Source: Schistocerca nitens (Eukaryota > Arthropoda > Insecta > Orthoptera > Acrididae). From it: DNA of 64,000 nucleotides. Position 1 is the first letter of the stretch. Every line of letters starts with the position of its first letter. The stretch is taken from NCBI RefSeq assembly GCF_023898315.1, contig NC_064617.1, positions 719,188,702-719,252,701 on the forward strand, given 5' to 3'. The position numbers and the translations under genes are program-made. Under the pieces are notes generated by a model. The model had not been told where the DNA came from. It did not search any database and was given only the letters and a program-made list of their open reading frames with translations. Shown here piece by piece: positions 12,839 through 24,675 of this stretch.

Positions 12839-14127
12839 TATAATTCCAGTCCCAAGGAAAGCAGGTGTTGACAGATGTGAAAATTACCGAACTATCAGTT
12901 TAATAAGCCGCAGCTGCAAAATACTAACACCTATTCTTTACAGACAAATGGAAAAACTGGCAGAAGCCGACCTCGGGGAAGATCAGTTTGAATTCCGTAG
13001 AAATGTTGGAATACGTGAGGGAATACTGACCCTACGACTTATCTTAGAAAATAGATTAAGGAAAGGCAAACCTACGTTTCTAGCATTTGTGGGCTTAGAG
13101 AAAGCTTTTGACAATATTGACTGGAATGCTCTCTTTCAAATTCTGAAGGTGACTGGGGTAAAATACAGGGAGCGAAAGGCTATTTACAATTTGTACAACA
13201 ACCAGATGGCAGTTATAAGAGTCGAGGGGCATGAAGGGGAAACAGTGTTATTCAATCTGTATTTTGAGCAAGCAGTAAAGGAAACAAAAGAAAAATTCGA
13301 AGTAGGAATTAAAATGCATGGAAAAGAAATATAAGCTTTGACGTTCATCGATGACATTGTAATTCTGTCAGAGACAGCAAAGGACTTGGAAGAGCAGTTG
13401 AACGGAATGGACAGTGACTTGAAAGAAGGATATAAGATGAACATCAACAGAAGCAAAACGAGGATAATGGAATGTAGTCGAATTAAATCGGGTGATGCTG
13501 AGAGTATTAGATTAGGAAATGAGACGCTTAAAGTAGTAAATGAGTTTTGCTGTTTGGGGAGTAAAATAACTAATGATGGTCGAAGTAGAGACGATATAAA
13601 ATGTAGACTGGCAATGGCAAGGAAAGCGTTTCTGAAGAAGATAAATTTGTTAACATCGAGTATAGATTTAAGTGTCAGGAAGTCTTTTCCGAAGGTGTTT
13701 GTATGGAGTGTAGCCACGTATGGAATTGAAACGTGGACGTGAAATAGTTTGGACAAAAAGAAAATTGAAGCTTACGAAATGTGGTGCTACAGAAGAATGC
13801 TGAAGATTAGATGGGTAGATCACATAACTAATTAGGAGGTATTGACTAGAATTGGGGAGAAGAGAAATTTGTGGCACAACTTGACTAGAAGAATGGATCG
13901 GTTGGCAGGACATACTCTGAGGCATCAAGGGATCACCAATTTAGTATTGGAGGATAGCGCGGAGGGTAAAAATCGTAGAAGGAGACCAAGAGATGAATAC
14001 ACTAAACAGATTCAGAAGGATGTAGGCTGCAGTAGGTACTGGGAGATCAAGAAGCTTGCACAGGATGGAGTAACATGGAGAGCTGCATCAAACCAGTCTC
14101 TGGACTGAAGACCACAACAATAACATA

Positions 14128-14388
14128 TTCGCAGAAATCCCGCCCAGATTACACATAATGGAATAGATCTGTTTCTCTTTTTACCTCGTATACCAGTGTA
14201 ATTTCATATGGTATTATTGACTGTTTCCTTGTAATTTTCGTGTTTGACTGACAAGTGCCTCTGGCTGAAAACTGTTAACTGCAGTGTCTTTCAATACGTA
14301 TATTTTACGCTCCCTTTTCTCCTAGTCTAGCGGGATTTTAAGCGCCCTACTCACCATGCTGTAGAAAAATGCTGTTTTACATTTTTCA
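14128..14388. other. Short AT-rich spacer between RTE and Penelope-like fragments
   Basis: Nothing recognised; follows directly on the ACAACAATAACA tail of the RTE copy. Confidence 0.4.
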
Positions 14389-14697
14389 TTAAATACTGAC
14401 TTGAAAGGAATAATAACCTGTGGTTTTTAGTTTCCTATATATATTTATTTCCTTTATAATTAAGGCAACATCCGAGAAATTGATTTTACTATGTTCTTCT
14501 CTTTCACGCATAAAGGTAATCTTGTGTAATCTGTTGAAAGCATGTAGAATTACCTGCAGGTGATTGTCTTTTTGTTCATACAGTAACAAAGAGTCATGAA
14601 CATATCTATAATAACGAAAAATTTGAGATGTTTGTGACATTATACCACTCAGTGAACATAAAGATAATAGCATGCAGGACACACTACATGTTTTCAA
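14389..14697 (-). pseudogene. Penelope-like element reverse transcriptase fragment
   Basis: A 102-codon minus-strand frame carries an RT palm-like block, FRYYRYVHDSLLLY, where Penelope-like RTs have RYVDD, followed about 40 residues on by KINFSDVALIIKE and NIYRKLKTTGY, which matches the order INFLD...YRKPTTTD in that family. The catalytic Asp of the YVDD box reads His here, so the fragment would be inactive. Only the palm region is present, with no GIY-YIG endonuclease. Assignment is from motif order. Confidence 0.6.
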
Positions 14698-14749
14698 TAG
14701 CTTAAATCACAAGATCATAATGGGTGTATTTCAAAGTGTCTCTTATGAC

Positions 14750-15110
14750 TAGTGTCCGGATCGATATGCACTTAAGACCCACGAAATATGTGCCAAAATT
14801 CCTCGAAATATGCAGTTAAAATATGCTCTTACTGCCAGTATATGCCTTTAAATATGCAGCTAAAATTGTTTAATTATGCATTTCTCTTAGACAAATTCTT
14901 TAAAATATGCATCCTACTTGGGAAAATTAATGAATAAACATCAGGTATTTTCAATAATGGCTATAATTTAATGAATAAAATGAAGTACAACATAGGTACT
15001 CACACGAAAATTTGGTAAATTCTAATAATTACAATTTGAACTATCAACATTTTTTTCCATATTCTCTACATGAAAATTCTTCCTGTGGTCAGATAATAAC
15101 ATTTTCAATC
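14750..15110. other. AT-rich stretch with repeated ATATGCA motifs
   Basis: Several ATATGCA/AAATATGC words occur between 14815 and 14915. It lies just outside the hAT coding remnant and may be that transposon's subterminal region, where short repeated transposase-binding motifs are common; this is inference. Confidence 0.35.
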
Positions 15111-15120
15111 TTGAAAATGA

Positions 15121-17600
15121 TCATTCAACGTCACATGACACTACAGGTAAAAATTTAAGAGCAGTGACATCAGACGACGTGATATCATCTAGATTTTTGG
15201 AGCGTTTCCCTCCTTCCAGTAACTGAGCGATCTTTCGAATCGTAGGCCAACTAGGATTTCTATGACGAACTGCATCCAATTTTCTTCTCTCACCGATCGT
15301 ACCTGGCCGACTCTTGCTCTTGTGTCCTGAGTCCTTCGACGAGAGCCACTGCCTTCTTAACTTCCATGTTACGAGTCTCAAGTTTCTCAATTAGGTCTGG
15401 AAGGCCACCCAAGTGCGCTCGGATGTAAGATAGGCTGTGTAACACGCTGGAATTCTTCAGGGCGTCCTTGGCTTTTGGTATCGCTAAATTGTCGTTATCT
15501 TCAAAGCCCTTTAGGACCTGGAACAGGAAAGTAGTAATCTCGTGAATGTCAGTTTCAAGCTGAAAACTGCTGTACAGAGAAATAAGCTTAATATTGGAAT
15601 TCTATGTAGTGTTCGTTTTCTTTGCTTATTCAGTTTATTCAGAACTACATACGCATCCATACCTCTTCAACTTTTCTGTGGTTGTCTGAATAATAGTTTG
15701 CAGCTGAAATTCATGTTCCCCACCTCGTCAATACTGGGTCAGGCAGCAGAGGACAGTCAGGGAGAGCAGTCTTGGAAGCTCTCACTCGACTTAGTGCCTT
15801 GATGAAAACCTTCTTTGCCAAAGATATAAGGCTGTTGACCTCTGGCAATGTGGTTCTGACCTCTTTAGCGACTCCATGGATGCCATGACCCAGACACGTG
15901 AGGTGAATAATTTTAGGGTAAAACACATGGAGACACTTTGCGGCCTTCAGCATATATTGCGGCACTATCCGTCACAATGGCCAAAACCTTGTTCTCCCCA
16001 CGTTTCTGATCTTCCCTTCTCCATAACACGCCCTAAAGAAAATCAAAGGATTTTACAAATTTTACAAATTTTTTTATTATTTTATTATTGGCTCTGGACA
16101 TGATATGAAAAAACTAATTATTGGCTCCGGATATGATGTGAAAAAATGCGCTCTTATGTTACCTATAATTTATTTTAGACTATTCAATACTGGCGAAACT
16201 TACAGAATGCTTTCTGCACTGTGCGTGCAGTCGTGGCGTGTATCGTTCGTTCCACTTCTTTTGCACAGTATGAGGTGCCCTCGTCAGTCTCGTCAGCATA
16301 GAGTTTTCCAACTATGACGTGCACCGTATACCGACAGCAAGAATCAGTGATTTCGTCAACGGATAGTCAGAGTGGAGAAACGCCAATGTCTTTCCTAATA
16401 TTCTCCAATGTCTGTAATAGAGAAACCAAATTAAAAAATACACTCAAACATGTGGACACTACACAGGAGACATACACACGAAAACAAACCATATCCGTTC
16501 TAGCTACTACCTATATTTTGACTATTTTCTTATGTATATACATTGACCAAAATATACTCGTTTAATTCGCACAAAAAAGTTATATTCTAAAAAAAGAAAT
16601 TTCGATTCTTTTTTGCAGTGAACGTTTCGAGACAGACTCCCTTCTTCTCAAGTTCTTTCTTCATTTGTCTTGTCCTTTCTTGAAAAACTTCACGTACTTT
16701 AAATTTAGTTTTTTTTTACATTCAAGTAACAATGTTCATTTTACAAAAATTAACATTTAAACAAAATTTATTTTTCGAGTTTTTTTAAACTAAACAACTG
16801 TTATTGTGGACTATGTATATACCAAATTATATCCATTGACTTTCACATACCTACGTTCATAAAAATTACCGAAAAACCTTATCTTTTCTTACAATGGTCC
16901 ACATAGTTATTTCTGAACGTTGACTAGTGAGGAATATCTTTTTCTGTGTATTTTTTCAAGAAAGTCCTTAATCCTTCATTTTCCAGCTTATTTAAGGGGA
17001 TGTTTGCTTTTATTAAAGCCTCGCAAAGATCTTCATTGAACTTATTTTTATCGTCTATACGCGTCGAAAATGAGGAGATCAGTGGTTGCTGTGAAGTTTT
17101 GACAGTGTCTTGGTTACGTTGTTCTGGTGCTGAGATGTCTTTTTATGCTCATCCAGTTGAAATTTTTCTCAACCCTGACATGAAGCGTTGGAGATGTGAA
17201 TAAATATCAATAAGTACGTACAATTGTACAAAAATGTGAGAGAACAGTGTGCACCCGCGAGGTGGTCACTCAAGAAAGTGAATTAAGACTACAAATAAGT
17301 TTCTAAAAATTGGAACTTCGATCCTCTCACAACATTTAACATTTTTTTTTTAATTTGCAAGAACGCTGAAGGTAATTCCTAAAGTTTTTTTTTTGTTCCT
17401 TCCCATTCGTACATAGAAAACATGCACGCAAATTTACAAATGAACTTAATAATTGTTTTAATTTCTTGAAAAAATTATCGAAAACGAAAAGAAACAAAAT
17501 TAAACTTACCTCTTTTTCACATAGCTATATTATTTTTCCGTCCGTTGTGAAAGCACAATCGCTCCCCATCCATTTCCGTAAATTACTGGTTTTTGGTCTG
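15121..17600 (-). pseudogene. hAT-family transposase, decayed
   Basis: Read right to left on the minus strand. A probable N-terminus near 17598 (MPRPKTSNLRKWMGSDC, ending in TTDGK) resembles the start of BED-type hAT proteins. A block near 16370-16190 has VDEITDSC, then VIVGKLYADET, then VERTIHATTARTVQKAF. A block near 16030-15715 has [10 protein letters not shown], then [19 protein letters not shown] and LTRWGT. The C-terminal dimerisation region near 15390-15121 has DDITSSDVTALKFLPVVSCDVE. These motifs are in the order expected of an insect hAT transposase, but frame changes, stops and AT-rich insertions separate them. Target-site duplication not identified. Confidence 0.7.
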
Positions 17601-17609
17601 GGCATATTC

Positions 17610-18528
17610 GTAATTTGAAGAAGGTAGCAAAGAGTCGATGTGAACAGCACGGAAACATACGCAGAAATGATTCATATTCCGAAATGCAACAGTAACTAGA
17701 AGGGCATTGTTGGTGTATTGCAGAGATCAGGTGAGCATTAACTACGGGCAACAAATACCGAAGCACGTGTCTACTCAGAAAATCCATCTTGCAACAATGA
17801 ACCATCACAGGTCTTTAGCATCCTTACCCAAGAGACTACCTAAGTGGAAAAACAAGACTATGTCCCTCCATAAGCTACCCACGTTTACCTGAAAGGCTTT
17901 TATTCTGGTGGCTCGTCCCGTATTATCTCATTTTGGAAATGTATTGGTCTAATATTCTGGGAGGTCCTTGGGTTGTCATGGAACAAAATTAACCTCAATA
18001 TGACCTCTAAGTGTCAAAATTATCCATCTTCACGGCCGTTTCCCCTAAATGTGAAAGAATATGCTCAGACACTAAAAACAAGCAAATATATGCATTTTAA
18101 ATTTGAATTTAAAGTGGCCTAGTACCTCCAAAATATCATAATTCATAAAGATGCAACACCAGGTACCGTAAAAAAATGATATGCAAAATCAGACCTCTAC
18201 TTATGACTAACGAATTAAGCACGTACCACGATAGTGTTGTTCAAAGTTATTCATACCTATATAATTTGTTACTTAATACAGGTGTAAGGGTGGGTTACAT
18301 GGTGTAGTGTGCTTTGACTGGACCAGTTCTGCTTTCCGATATAGTTGTTGTTCTTTTAGTCAGCCGGCTTGTTACATCGTTATCCAGCATGTATGAGCAT
18401 TAACACTTTCTTCTGCTATACTACTCCTATATGTTAATCTTTTCTTCATGTGTAGAATGACTGGAAATGCACCTATTTCTGCATTCTTACCTCATGTTAC
18501 ACAGCGCACAGTACTACACTACTGGCCA
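17610..18528. other. Intergenic DNA, nothing recognised
   Basis: AT-rich with no long reading frame of recognisable content. Near 18515 there is CACTACTGGCCATTAAAATT, which resembles the terminal sequence of Tc1-like transposons I associate with locust genomes; no partner end was found nearby. Confidence 0.35.
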
Positions 18529-19092
18529 TTAAAATTTGTCTAGTTTTTCATTCCACTGTTTGAGTTTTTCATCAAGTCGTAGCAATACTGCCATAATTTG
18601 ATCCAAGCCAATATTACCTACCCTACTCTCTGTGCTGTTTGATGGCATACCTGCAATTGTCACGTTTTGTGTAACCATTTGGTTATTCTGTGACTTTTGA
18701 AAATGTTGGCCAGTCAAATGTGCACTGTTGGTCACTACACCGGAATTAAATAAATCTGACGTATTCTGATTACACTGTTCATTTTCGTTAGAAAAATTTA
18801 TCTGTTCACAATTCAAATTTTGCAAATCGGGTGTGTTAAACTGGGTAACGTTCATTGTAACAGAACGTCCCGCGTCATCAATTATCGTTAAATTAACAGA
18901 GGACACAACTGAATTTATTTGTTCATCATTAGGATCAAAATCATTACTAGCGGTCGGTACGCACTGACTGTCTGTAAATGAAGGATTGTCATCATTACAC
19001 TGAGTGTCGCAAATATTATCGGTCAAATTATTAGAGTCGGCTATTTCACTCATTACACATCGCGATGTACTGTTAACAGTTTTTCGCGGCAT
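18529..19092 (-). CDS. Unrecognised 187-aa ORF, Asn/Gln-rich
   Basis: An uninterrupted ATG-to-stop frame starting MPRKTVNSTSRCVMSE. It is rich in Asn, Gln, Asp and Ser and ends with a Leu/Lys/Glu-rich segment (MAVLLRLDEKLKQWNEKLDKF) likely to form a short coiled coil. Such a layout is seen in N-terminal Gag-like regions of retroelements, but no zinc knuckle, protease or RT follows, so I give no function. The stop falls next to the Tc1-like terminal sequence near 18515, so the frame may be truncated by an insertion. Confidence 0.35.
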   Translation of the reverse strand: MPRKTVNSTSRCVMSEIADSNNLTDNICDTQCNDDNPSFTDSQCVPTASNDFDPNDEQINSVVSSVNLTIIDDAGRSVTMNVTQFNTPDLQNLNCEQINFSNENEQCNQNTSDLFNSGVVTNSAHLTGQHFQKSQNNQMVTQNVTIAGMPSNSTESRVGNIGLDQIMAVLLRLDEKLKQWNEKLDKF

Positions 19093-19095
19093 TTT

Positions 19096-19684
19096 TCACA
19101 AATCAGAATTAAGCACAAATGAAACAAGGACAATGCAAAATGCAACAAACACAATTACAACAAAGAGCAACAAATTGCCGATGATCTGTGAAGGAAAGAG
19201 TGACAAATTAGTAAATGCATTGCGCCAGATGCAAACTACATTTAAGTAAATAAGAGCAGATATATGACTACTTCTCAGAAGATTCACAAAGAAATACGAT
19301 CCTGGCCGGATGTCGGCAAGTGTAACCTCCCCACACACACAATATATATATATATATAAGAATGAATGAAAATGGACCATGAACCATGAACCAAGCGTAA
19401 ACTCCCCACAAAATTAATAATTAAATGAATTTTTCTAATATTGTAACCTATGAACAAAATTGGCTCCCATTTATAGTCTGTGTGCAGAAATGCATTCACA
19501 TTTAATGTTCCCACAAAATTCTTTTCTCGTTTAATGTTAAGTTCGAAACAGAAAAATTCCTAAACACCAAAATAATAAAAAAGTTTAGTAACCTGATAAA
19601 TTTTATGAGGACAGCAGCGCTGCCCTTCGGCCCTGTATTCTGAATAAAAAAAGCAAAAAATTCTTACCTCAATAAAACTGCAAA
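19096..19684. other. AT-rich spacer with short (TA)n
   Basis: Contains a short TA microsatellite near 19341-19358. No gene recognised. Confidence 0.4.
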
Positions 19685-20333
19685 TACGAGGTGTGGCTAG
19701 AAAAAAACCGGACTAGTACTGGTGAAACAATAAAACGAATGCAATAAGGCTGAAAGTCGCGTGGCCTGTCACGTGACTCTCGCTCCGCCTACTGCTCGAG
19801 TTTCATCTGCCTCCTGCACTCAGTCTGCCCGTGGCGTCTGTTTTAAGTAGTTGACGTTTTGTCTGTGCGTCGGAAAATGTTGAGTGTACAGAAAGAACAC
19901 TTTCCTTGTCAACTCATGTTAACTCAGACAATGCTCTGATTGTTAAACGGCGATCTTGTCGAACAAGTTTAGCGATTTTTTCAATGTTTGCATCAGTTTT
20001 TGCTGACAATGGTCTGCCAGTGCGAGTGTCATCACTGGTGTCTTCGCGGCCATCTTTAAATCGTTTAAACCACTCAAACACTTGTGTTCGCGATAAACAA
20101 TCATCGCCGTACACTTGTTGTAACATTACAAACGTTTCACTTGCAGATTTTCCTAGTTTGAAACAAAATTTGATGTTAACACGCCACGGGCAGACTGAGT
20201 GCAGGAGGCAGATGAAACTCGAGCAGTAGGCGGAGCGAGAGTCACGTGACAGGCCACGCGACTTTCAGCCTTATTGCATTCGTTTTATTGTTTCACCAGT
20301 ACTAGTCCGGTTTTTTTCTAGCCACACCTCGTA
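19685..20333. mobile_element. Mariner-derived foldback element with 151-bp perfect inverted repeats
   Basis: The left arm 19687-19837 (starting CGAGGTGTGGCTAG) and the right arm 20181-20331 (ending CTAGCCACACCTCG) are reverse complements over their full 151 bp by direct reading. TA dinucleotides flank both ends (19685-19686, 20332-20333). The centre holds the start of a mariner transposase on the minus strand. The arms are far longer than the roughly 30-bp repeats of ordinary mariners, so the right end including the promoter side of the gene may have been copied in inverted orientation. Non-autonomous as it stands. Confidence 0.92.
19914..20150 (-). pseudogene. Mariner transposase, N-terminal fragment only
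   Basis: About 70-80 codons ending at a stop near 19914. The segment DDCLSRTQVFEWFKRFKDGR is the second helix-turn-helix of the mariner DNA-binding domain, followed by TGRPLSA and a further IEKIAKLVRQDRRLTIRALSEL helix block. The catalytic DD34D domain is absent. It lies inside the foldback element, reading from the right arm inward. Confidence 0.85.
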
Positions 20334-20382
20334 TATCTGCTCTTAAGTAGAAATTTTCGACACAGCTTCGTGCAATGCTGGC

Positions 20383-20419
<37 letters not shown>

Positions 20420-20975
20420 CTTGGAAGGAATGACCATGCATTGGAAATATTGTTTAAATTGAAATGAATGCTTTTCTTTAAAAGAGTTACTTTATATTAT
20501 AAAAATTATTATTGGGGAATTTTTTGAACAAATTAAATGCAATTAACATACATTATTAGATATGCGCAAGGCTGCTTCTTTACCTTCTACAACAATACTC
20601 ATCCTCCAGAGTCCTGACCAGAGTCCCGAGCAGAGCACACAGCCGACACATGCCGACTCACGCAGACTACACCAGACTACTGAAGACTACTGTCGACTCG
20701 CGCAGGCAAGCGCAGACTAGCGACAAGCAACAACTAACGACAAACTACTCTCTGGTCAGAGACTCTGTCATGCCTCGCCCATCGCCGGCAACGTATACGT
20801 CTTACAACCACCAATCAGGAGAATAAACAGATGACAAATGTTTCATGCAGATGTGAGTATTAATCCCATCATCTCTTATTGTCTTTTTTTAGTTGTATAT
20901 TTCCTTTCTCCTACAGTACAGCAGACTCCTGATGATAATGCAGTTGGCGTGCCTGAATTATGGGAGCCATTAGAT
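20334..20975. other. Spacer with degenerate CAGACTAC-type repetition
   Basis: From about 20620 to 20730 the words GACTAC, CGCAGAC and GACTCGCGCAG recur irregularly. This could be cryptic simple sequence or part of a retroelement regulatory region; not assigned. Confidence 0.4.
20384..20414. repeat. (TA)n microsatellite, about 15 repeats
   Basis: Uninterrupted alternating TA next to the foldback element. Confidence 0.95.
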
Positions 20976-20978
20976 TTT

Positions 20979-21035
20979 CGAAATGGTTCAAATGGCTCTA
21001 AGCACTATGCGACTCAACATCTGAGGCCACCTATG
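20979..21035 (-). repeat. SINE 3'-end fragment
   Basis: AAATGGTTCAAATGGCTCTA followed by AGCACTATGCGACTCAACATCTGAGG matches the reverse complement of the 3' end of the SINE at 47012-47208 with a few differences. Heavily truncated; no target-site duplication identified. Confidence 0.75.
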
Positions 21036-21304
21036 ATCGTGAGTCGCCAGTATCACCTATTTCTGCACCACCATCTGTGCGACGACAGTGGCATAACAAA
21101 CGCATTAAAGTGTTTCTCTTCACTGTTATGTAGACTCTAAATAAGACCGATAGCAAACGTATAGTTGTGTGCATGTCTTCTGGGCATGAGTTCAGTACCT
21201 TAATAGTGTTTGAAAAGCTACAGTTTAGTGGCAAGAATGTTATGCTTTCATCATACGAGTGACGGCAGTTACGTGCGAATTTCTCAGAGATAACTTCTCT
21301 GTCC

Positions 21305-24300
21305 CCCCATGAACCATGGACCTTGACGTTGGTGGGGAGGCTAGTGTACCTCAGCGATACAGATAGCCGTACCGTAAGTGCAACCACAACGGAGGGGTAT
21401 CTGCTCAGAGGCCAGACAAACGTGTGGTTCCTGAAGAGGGGCAGGAGCCTTTTCAGTAGTTGCAAGGGCAACAGTCTGGATATTGACTGATCTGGCCATG
21501 TAACACTAACCAAATCGGCCTTGCTGTGCTGGTACTGCGAACGGCTGGAAGCAAGGGGAAATTACAGCCGTAATTTTTCCCGAGGGCATACAGCTTTACT
21601 GTATGATTAAATGATGATGGTGTCCTCTTGGGTAAAACATTCCGGAGGTAAAATTGTCCCCCATTTGGATCTCCGGGCGGGGACTACTCAAGAGGACGTC
21701 GTTATTACGTGAAAGAAAACTGGCGTTCTACGGAACGGAGCGTGGAATGTCTGATCCCTTAATCGGGCAGGTAGGTTAGAAAATTTAATAAGGGAAATGG
21801 ATAGGTTAATGTTAGATATAGTGGTAATTAGTGAAGTCCGGAGGCAGGAGGAACAAGACTTTTGGTCAGGCGAATACAGGATTATAAATACAAAATCAAA
21901 TAGGGGTAATGCAGCAGCAGGTTTAATAATGAATAAAAAAATAGGATTGCGGGTAAGCTATTACAAACAGCATAGCGAACGCATTATTGCGGCAAAGATA
22001 GACACAAAGCCCATGCCTACTACAGTAGTACATGTTTATATGCCAACTAGCTCTGCAGATGACGAAGAAATTGAAGAAATGTATGATGAAATAAAAGGAA
22101 TTATTCAGATAGTGAAGGGAGACGAAAATTTGATAGTCATGGGTGACTGCAATTCGGTAGTAGGAAAAGGGAGAGAAGAAAACGTAGTAGGTGAATATGG
22201 ATTGGGGGTAAGAAATGAAAGAGGAAGCCAACTGGTAGAATTTTACAAGGAGCACAACTTAATCATAGCTAACACTTTGTTCAAGAATCATAAAAGAAGG
22301 TTGTATACATGGAAGAAGCCTAGAGATACTGACATTATATAATGGTAAGACAGATATTTAGGAACCAGGTTTTAAATTGTAAGATATTTCCAGGGGCAGA
22401 TGTGGACTCTGACCACAATCTATTGCTTATGAACTGTAGATTAAAACTGAAGAAACTGCAAAAGGGTGGGAATTTAAGGAGATGGGACCTGGACAAACTG
22501 ACAGAACAAGAGGTTGTAGATAGTTTCAAGGAGAGCATTAGCGAACGATTGACAAGAATGGGGGAAAGAAGTACAGTAGAAAAAGAATGGGTAGCTTTGA
22601 AAGATGAAATAATAAAGGCAGCAGGTTCTACAGAGTTTCAGGGAGAGCATAAGGGAACAATTGAGAGGAATGGGGGAAAGAAATACAGTAGAAGAAGAAT
22701 GGGTAGCTTTGAGGGATGAAGTAGTGTGGTCAGCAGAGGATCTAGTAGGGAAAGGAGAAAATATAAAAATGCAGCAAGTGAAGCAGGCAAAAAGGAATAC
22801 AAACGTCTCAAAAATGAGATCGACAGGAAGTACAAAATGGCTTAGCAAGGATGGCTAGAGGGCAAATGTAAGGATGTAGAGGCTTATCTCACCAGGGGTA
22901 AGATAATACCGCCTACAGGAAAATTAAAGAGACCTTTGGAGAAAAGAGAGCCTCTTGCATAAATAGGAAGAGCTCAGATGGAAACGCAGTTCTAAGCAAA
23001 GAAGGGATAGCAGAAAGGTGAAAGGAGTATATAGAGGGTCTATACAAGGACTATGTACTTGAGGATAATATTATGGAAATGGAAGAGGATGTAGATGAAG
23101 ATGAAATGGGAAATATGATACTGCGTGAAGAGTTTGACAGGGCACTGAAAGACCTGAGTCGAAACAAGGCCCCGGGAGTAGAAAACATTCCATTAGAACT
23201 ACTGATAGCCTTAGGAGAGCCAGTCCTGACAAAACTCTACCATCTAGCGAGCAAGATTTATGAGACAAGTGAAATACCCTCAGACTTGAAGAAGAATATA
23301 ATAATTCCAATCCCAAAGGAAGCAGGTGCTGACAGATGTGAAAATTACCGAACTATCAGTTTAATAAGTCACGGCTGCAAAATACTAACGCGATTTCTTT
23401 ACAGACGAATGGAAAAACTAGTAGAAGCTGACATCGGGGAAGATCAGTTTGGATTCCGTAGAAATATTGGAACACGTGAGGCAATACTGACACTACGACT
23501 TATCTTAGAAGCTAGATTAGGGAAAGGCAAACCTACGTTTCTAGCATTTGTAGACTTAGAGAAATCTTTTGACAATGTTGACTGGAATACTCCCTTTTAA
23601 ATTGTGAAGGTGGCAACCGTAAAATATCGGGAGCAAAAGGCTATTTATAATTGATACAGAAACCAGATGGCAGTTATAAGAGTCGAGGGGCATGAAAGGG
23701 AAGCAGTGGTTGGGAAGGGAATGAGACAGGGTTGTAGCCTATCTCCGATGTTATTCAATCTGTATATTGAGCAAGCAGTGAAGGAAACGAAAGAAAAATT
23801 CGAAATAGGAATTAAAATCCATGGAGAAGAAATAAAAACTTTGAGGTTCGCCAATGACTTTGTAGTTCTTTCAGAGACAGCAAAGGACTTGGAAGAGCAG
23901 TTGAACGGAATGAACAGTGTCTTGAAAGGAGGATATAAAATGAACATCAACAAAAGCAAAACGAGGATAATGGAATGTAGTCGAATTAAGTCGGGTGATG
24001 CTGAGGGAAATAGATTAGGAAATGAGACACTTAATGTAGTAAAGGAGTTTTGCTACTTGGGGAGCAAAATGACTGATGATGGTCGAAGTAGAGAGGATAT
24101 AAAATGCAGACTGGCAATGGCAGGGAAAGCGTTTCTGAAGAAGAGAAATTTGTTAACATCGAGTATAGATTTAAGTGTCAAGAAGTCGTTTCTGAAAGTA
24201 TTTGTATGGTGTGTAGCCATGAATGGAAGTGAAACATGGACGATAAATAGTTTGGACGGGAAGAGAATAGAAGCTTTCGAAATGTGGTGCTACAGAAGAA

Positions 24301-24622
24301 TGCTGAAGATTAGATTGGTAGATCACATAACTAATGAGTAGGTATTGAATAGAATTGGGGAGAAGAGAAGTTTGTGACACAAATTGACTAGAAGAAGGGA
24401 TCAGTTGGTAGGATACGTTCTGAGGCATCTAGGAATCACGAATTTAGTATTGGAGGGCAGCGTGGAGGGTAAAAATCGTAGAGGGAGACCAATGATGGAT
24501 ACTCCAAGCAGATTCTGAAGGATGTAGGTTGCAGTAGGTACTGGGAGATGAAGAAGCTTGCACAGGATAGAGTAACATGGAGAGCTGCATCAAACCAGGA
24601 CTAAAGACCTCAACAATATGAC
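21305..24622 (+). mobile_element. RTE-type LINE, copy 2, decayed
   Basis: Same family and orientation as copy 1. Coding remnants: endonuclease 21797-22342 (SEVRRQEEQDFWSGEYR; GDCNSVVGKG where GD-N is the active-site motif), linker 22342-22719, RT 23073-23600 and 23667-24341. RT blocks seen are NKAPGVENIP, GFRRNIGTREAIL, FVDLEKSFDNVDW, RQGCSLSPMLFN and a mutated catalytic box FAND in place of FADD. Between about 22540 and 22740 a segment of roughly 115 bp is tandemly duplicated in diverged form (both halves contain GAATGGGGGAAAGAA and GAATGGGTAGCTTTGA). Stops near 23600 and 23655 split the RT. Not functional. Confidence 0.85.
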
Positions 24623-24675
24623 AGCTTCTCTGTTTAGCTACCCTACTTCAGGAGCTTCACATCTACTAATTTTTC

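Larger units (their letters stand above)
9520..14127 (+). mobile_element. RTE-type LINE, copy 1, decayed and split by a Tc1 element
   Basis: Collinear with the second copy at 21305-24622, from the shared GTTGGTGGGGAGGC start to the shared end near the GAAGACCACAACAATAACA tail. Coding remnants read: endonuclease part 10158-10508 (with SYYKQHS and a GDRNS version of the usual GD-N motif), linker 10719-11410, then after the Tc1 insertion the RT part 12840-13334, 13338-13742 and 13842-14108. The RT catalytic box appears as FIDD. Compared with copy 2 there is an in-frame 42-bp deletion near 13248 that removes the RQGCSLSP block. Several stops (e.g. near 10155 and 10506) make it non-functional. Similarity to RTE/BovB-type elements is from established family knowledge. 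Confidence 0.85.

Noticed and set aside
12060-12871. Long plus-strand frames (143 and 165 codons) across the Tc1 element
   Set aside because: They are antisense shadows of the GC-rich transposase gene.
19004-19249. Plus-strand 81-codon frame overlapping the 187-aa ORF start
   Set aside because: No similarity or coding bias; overlaps a longer opposite-strand frame.
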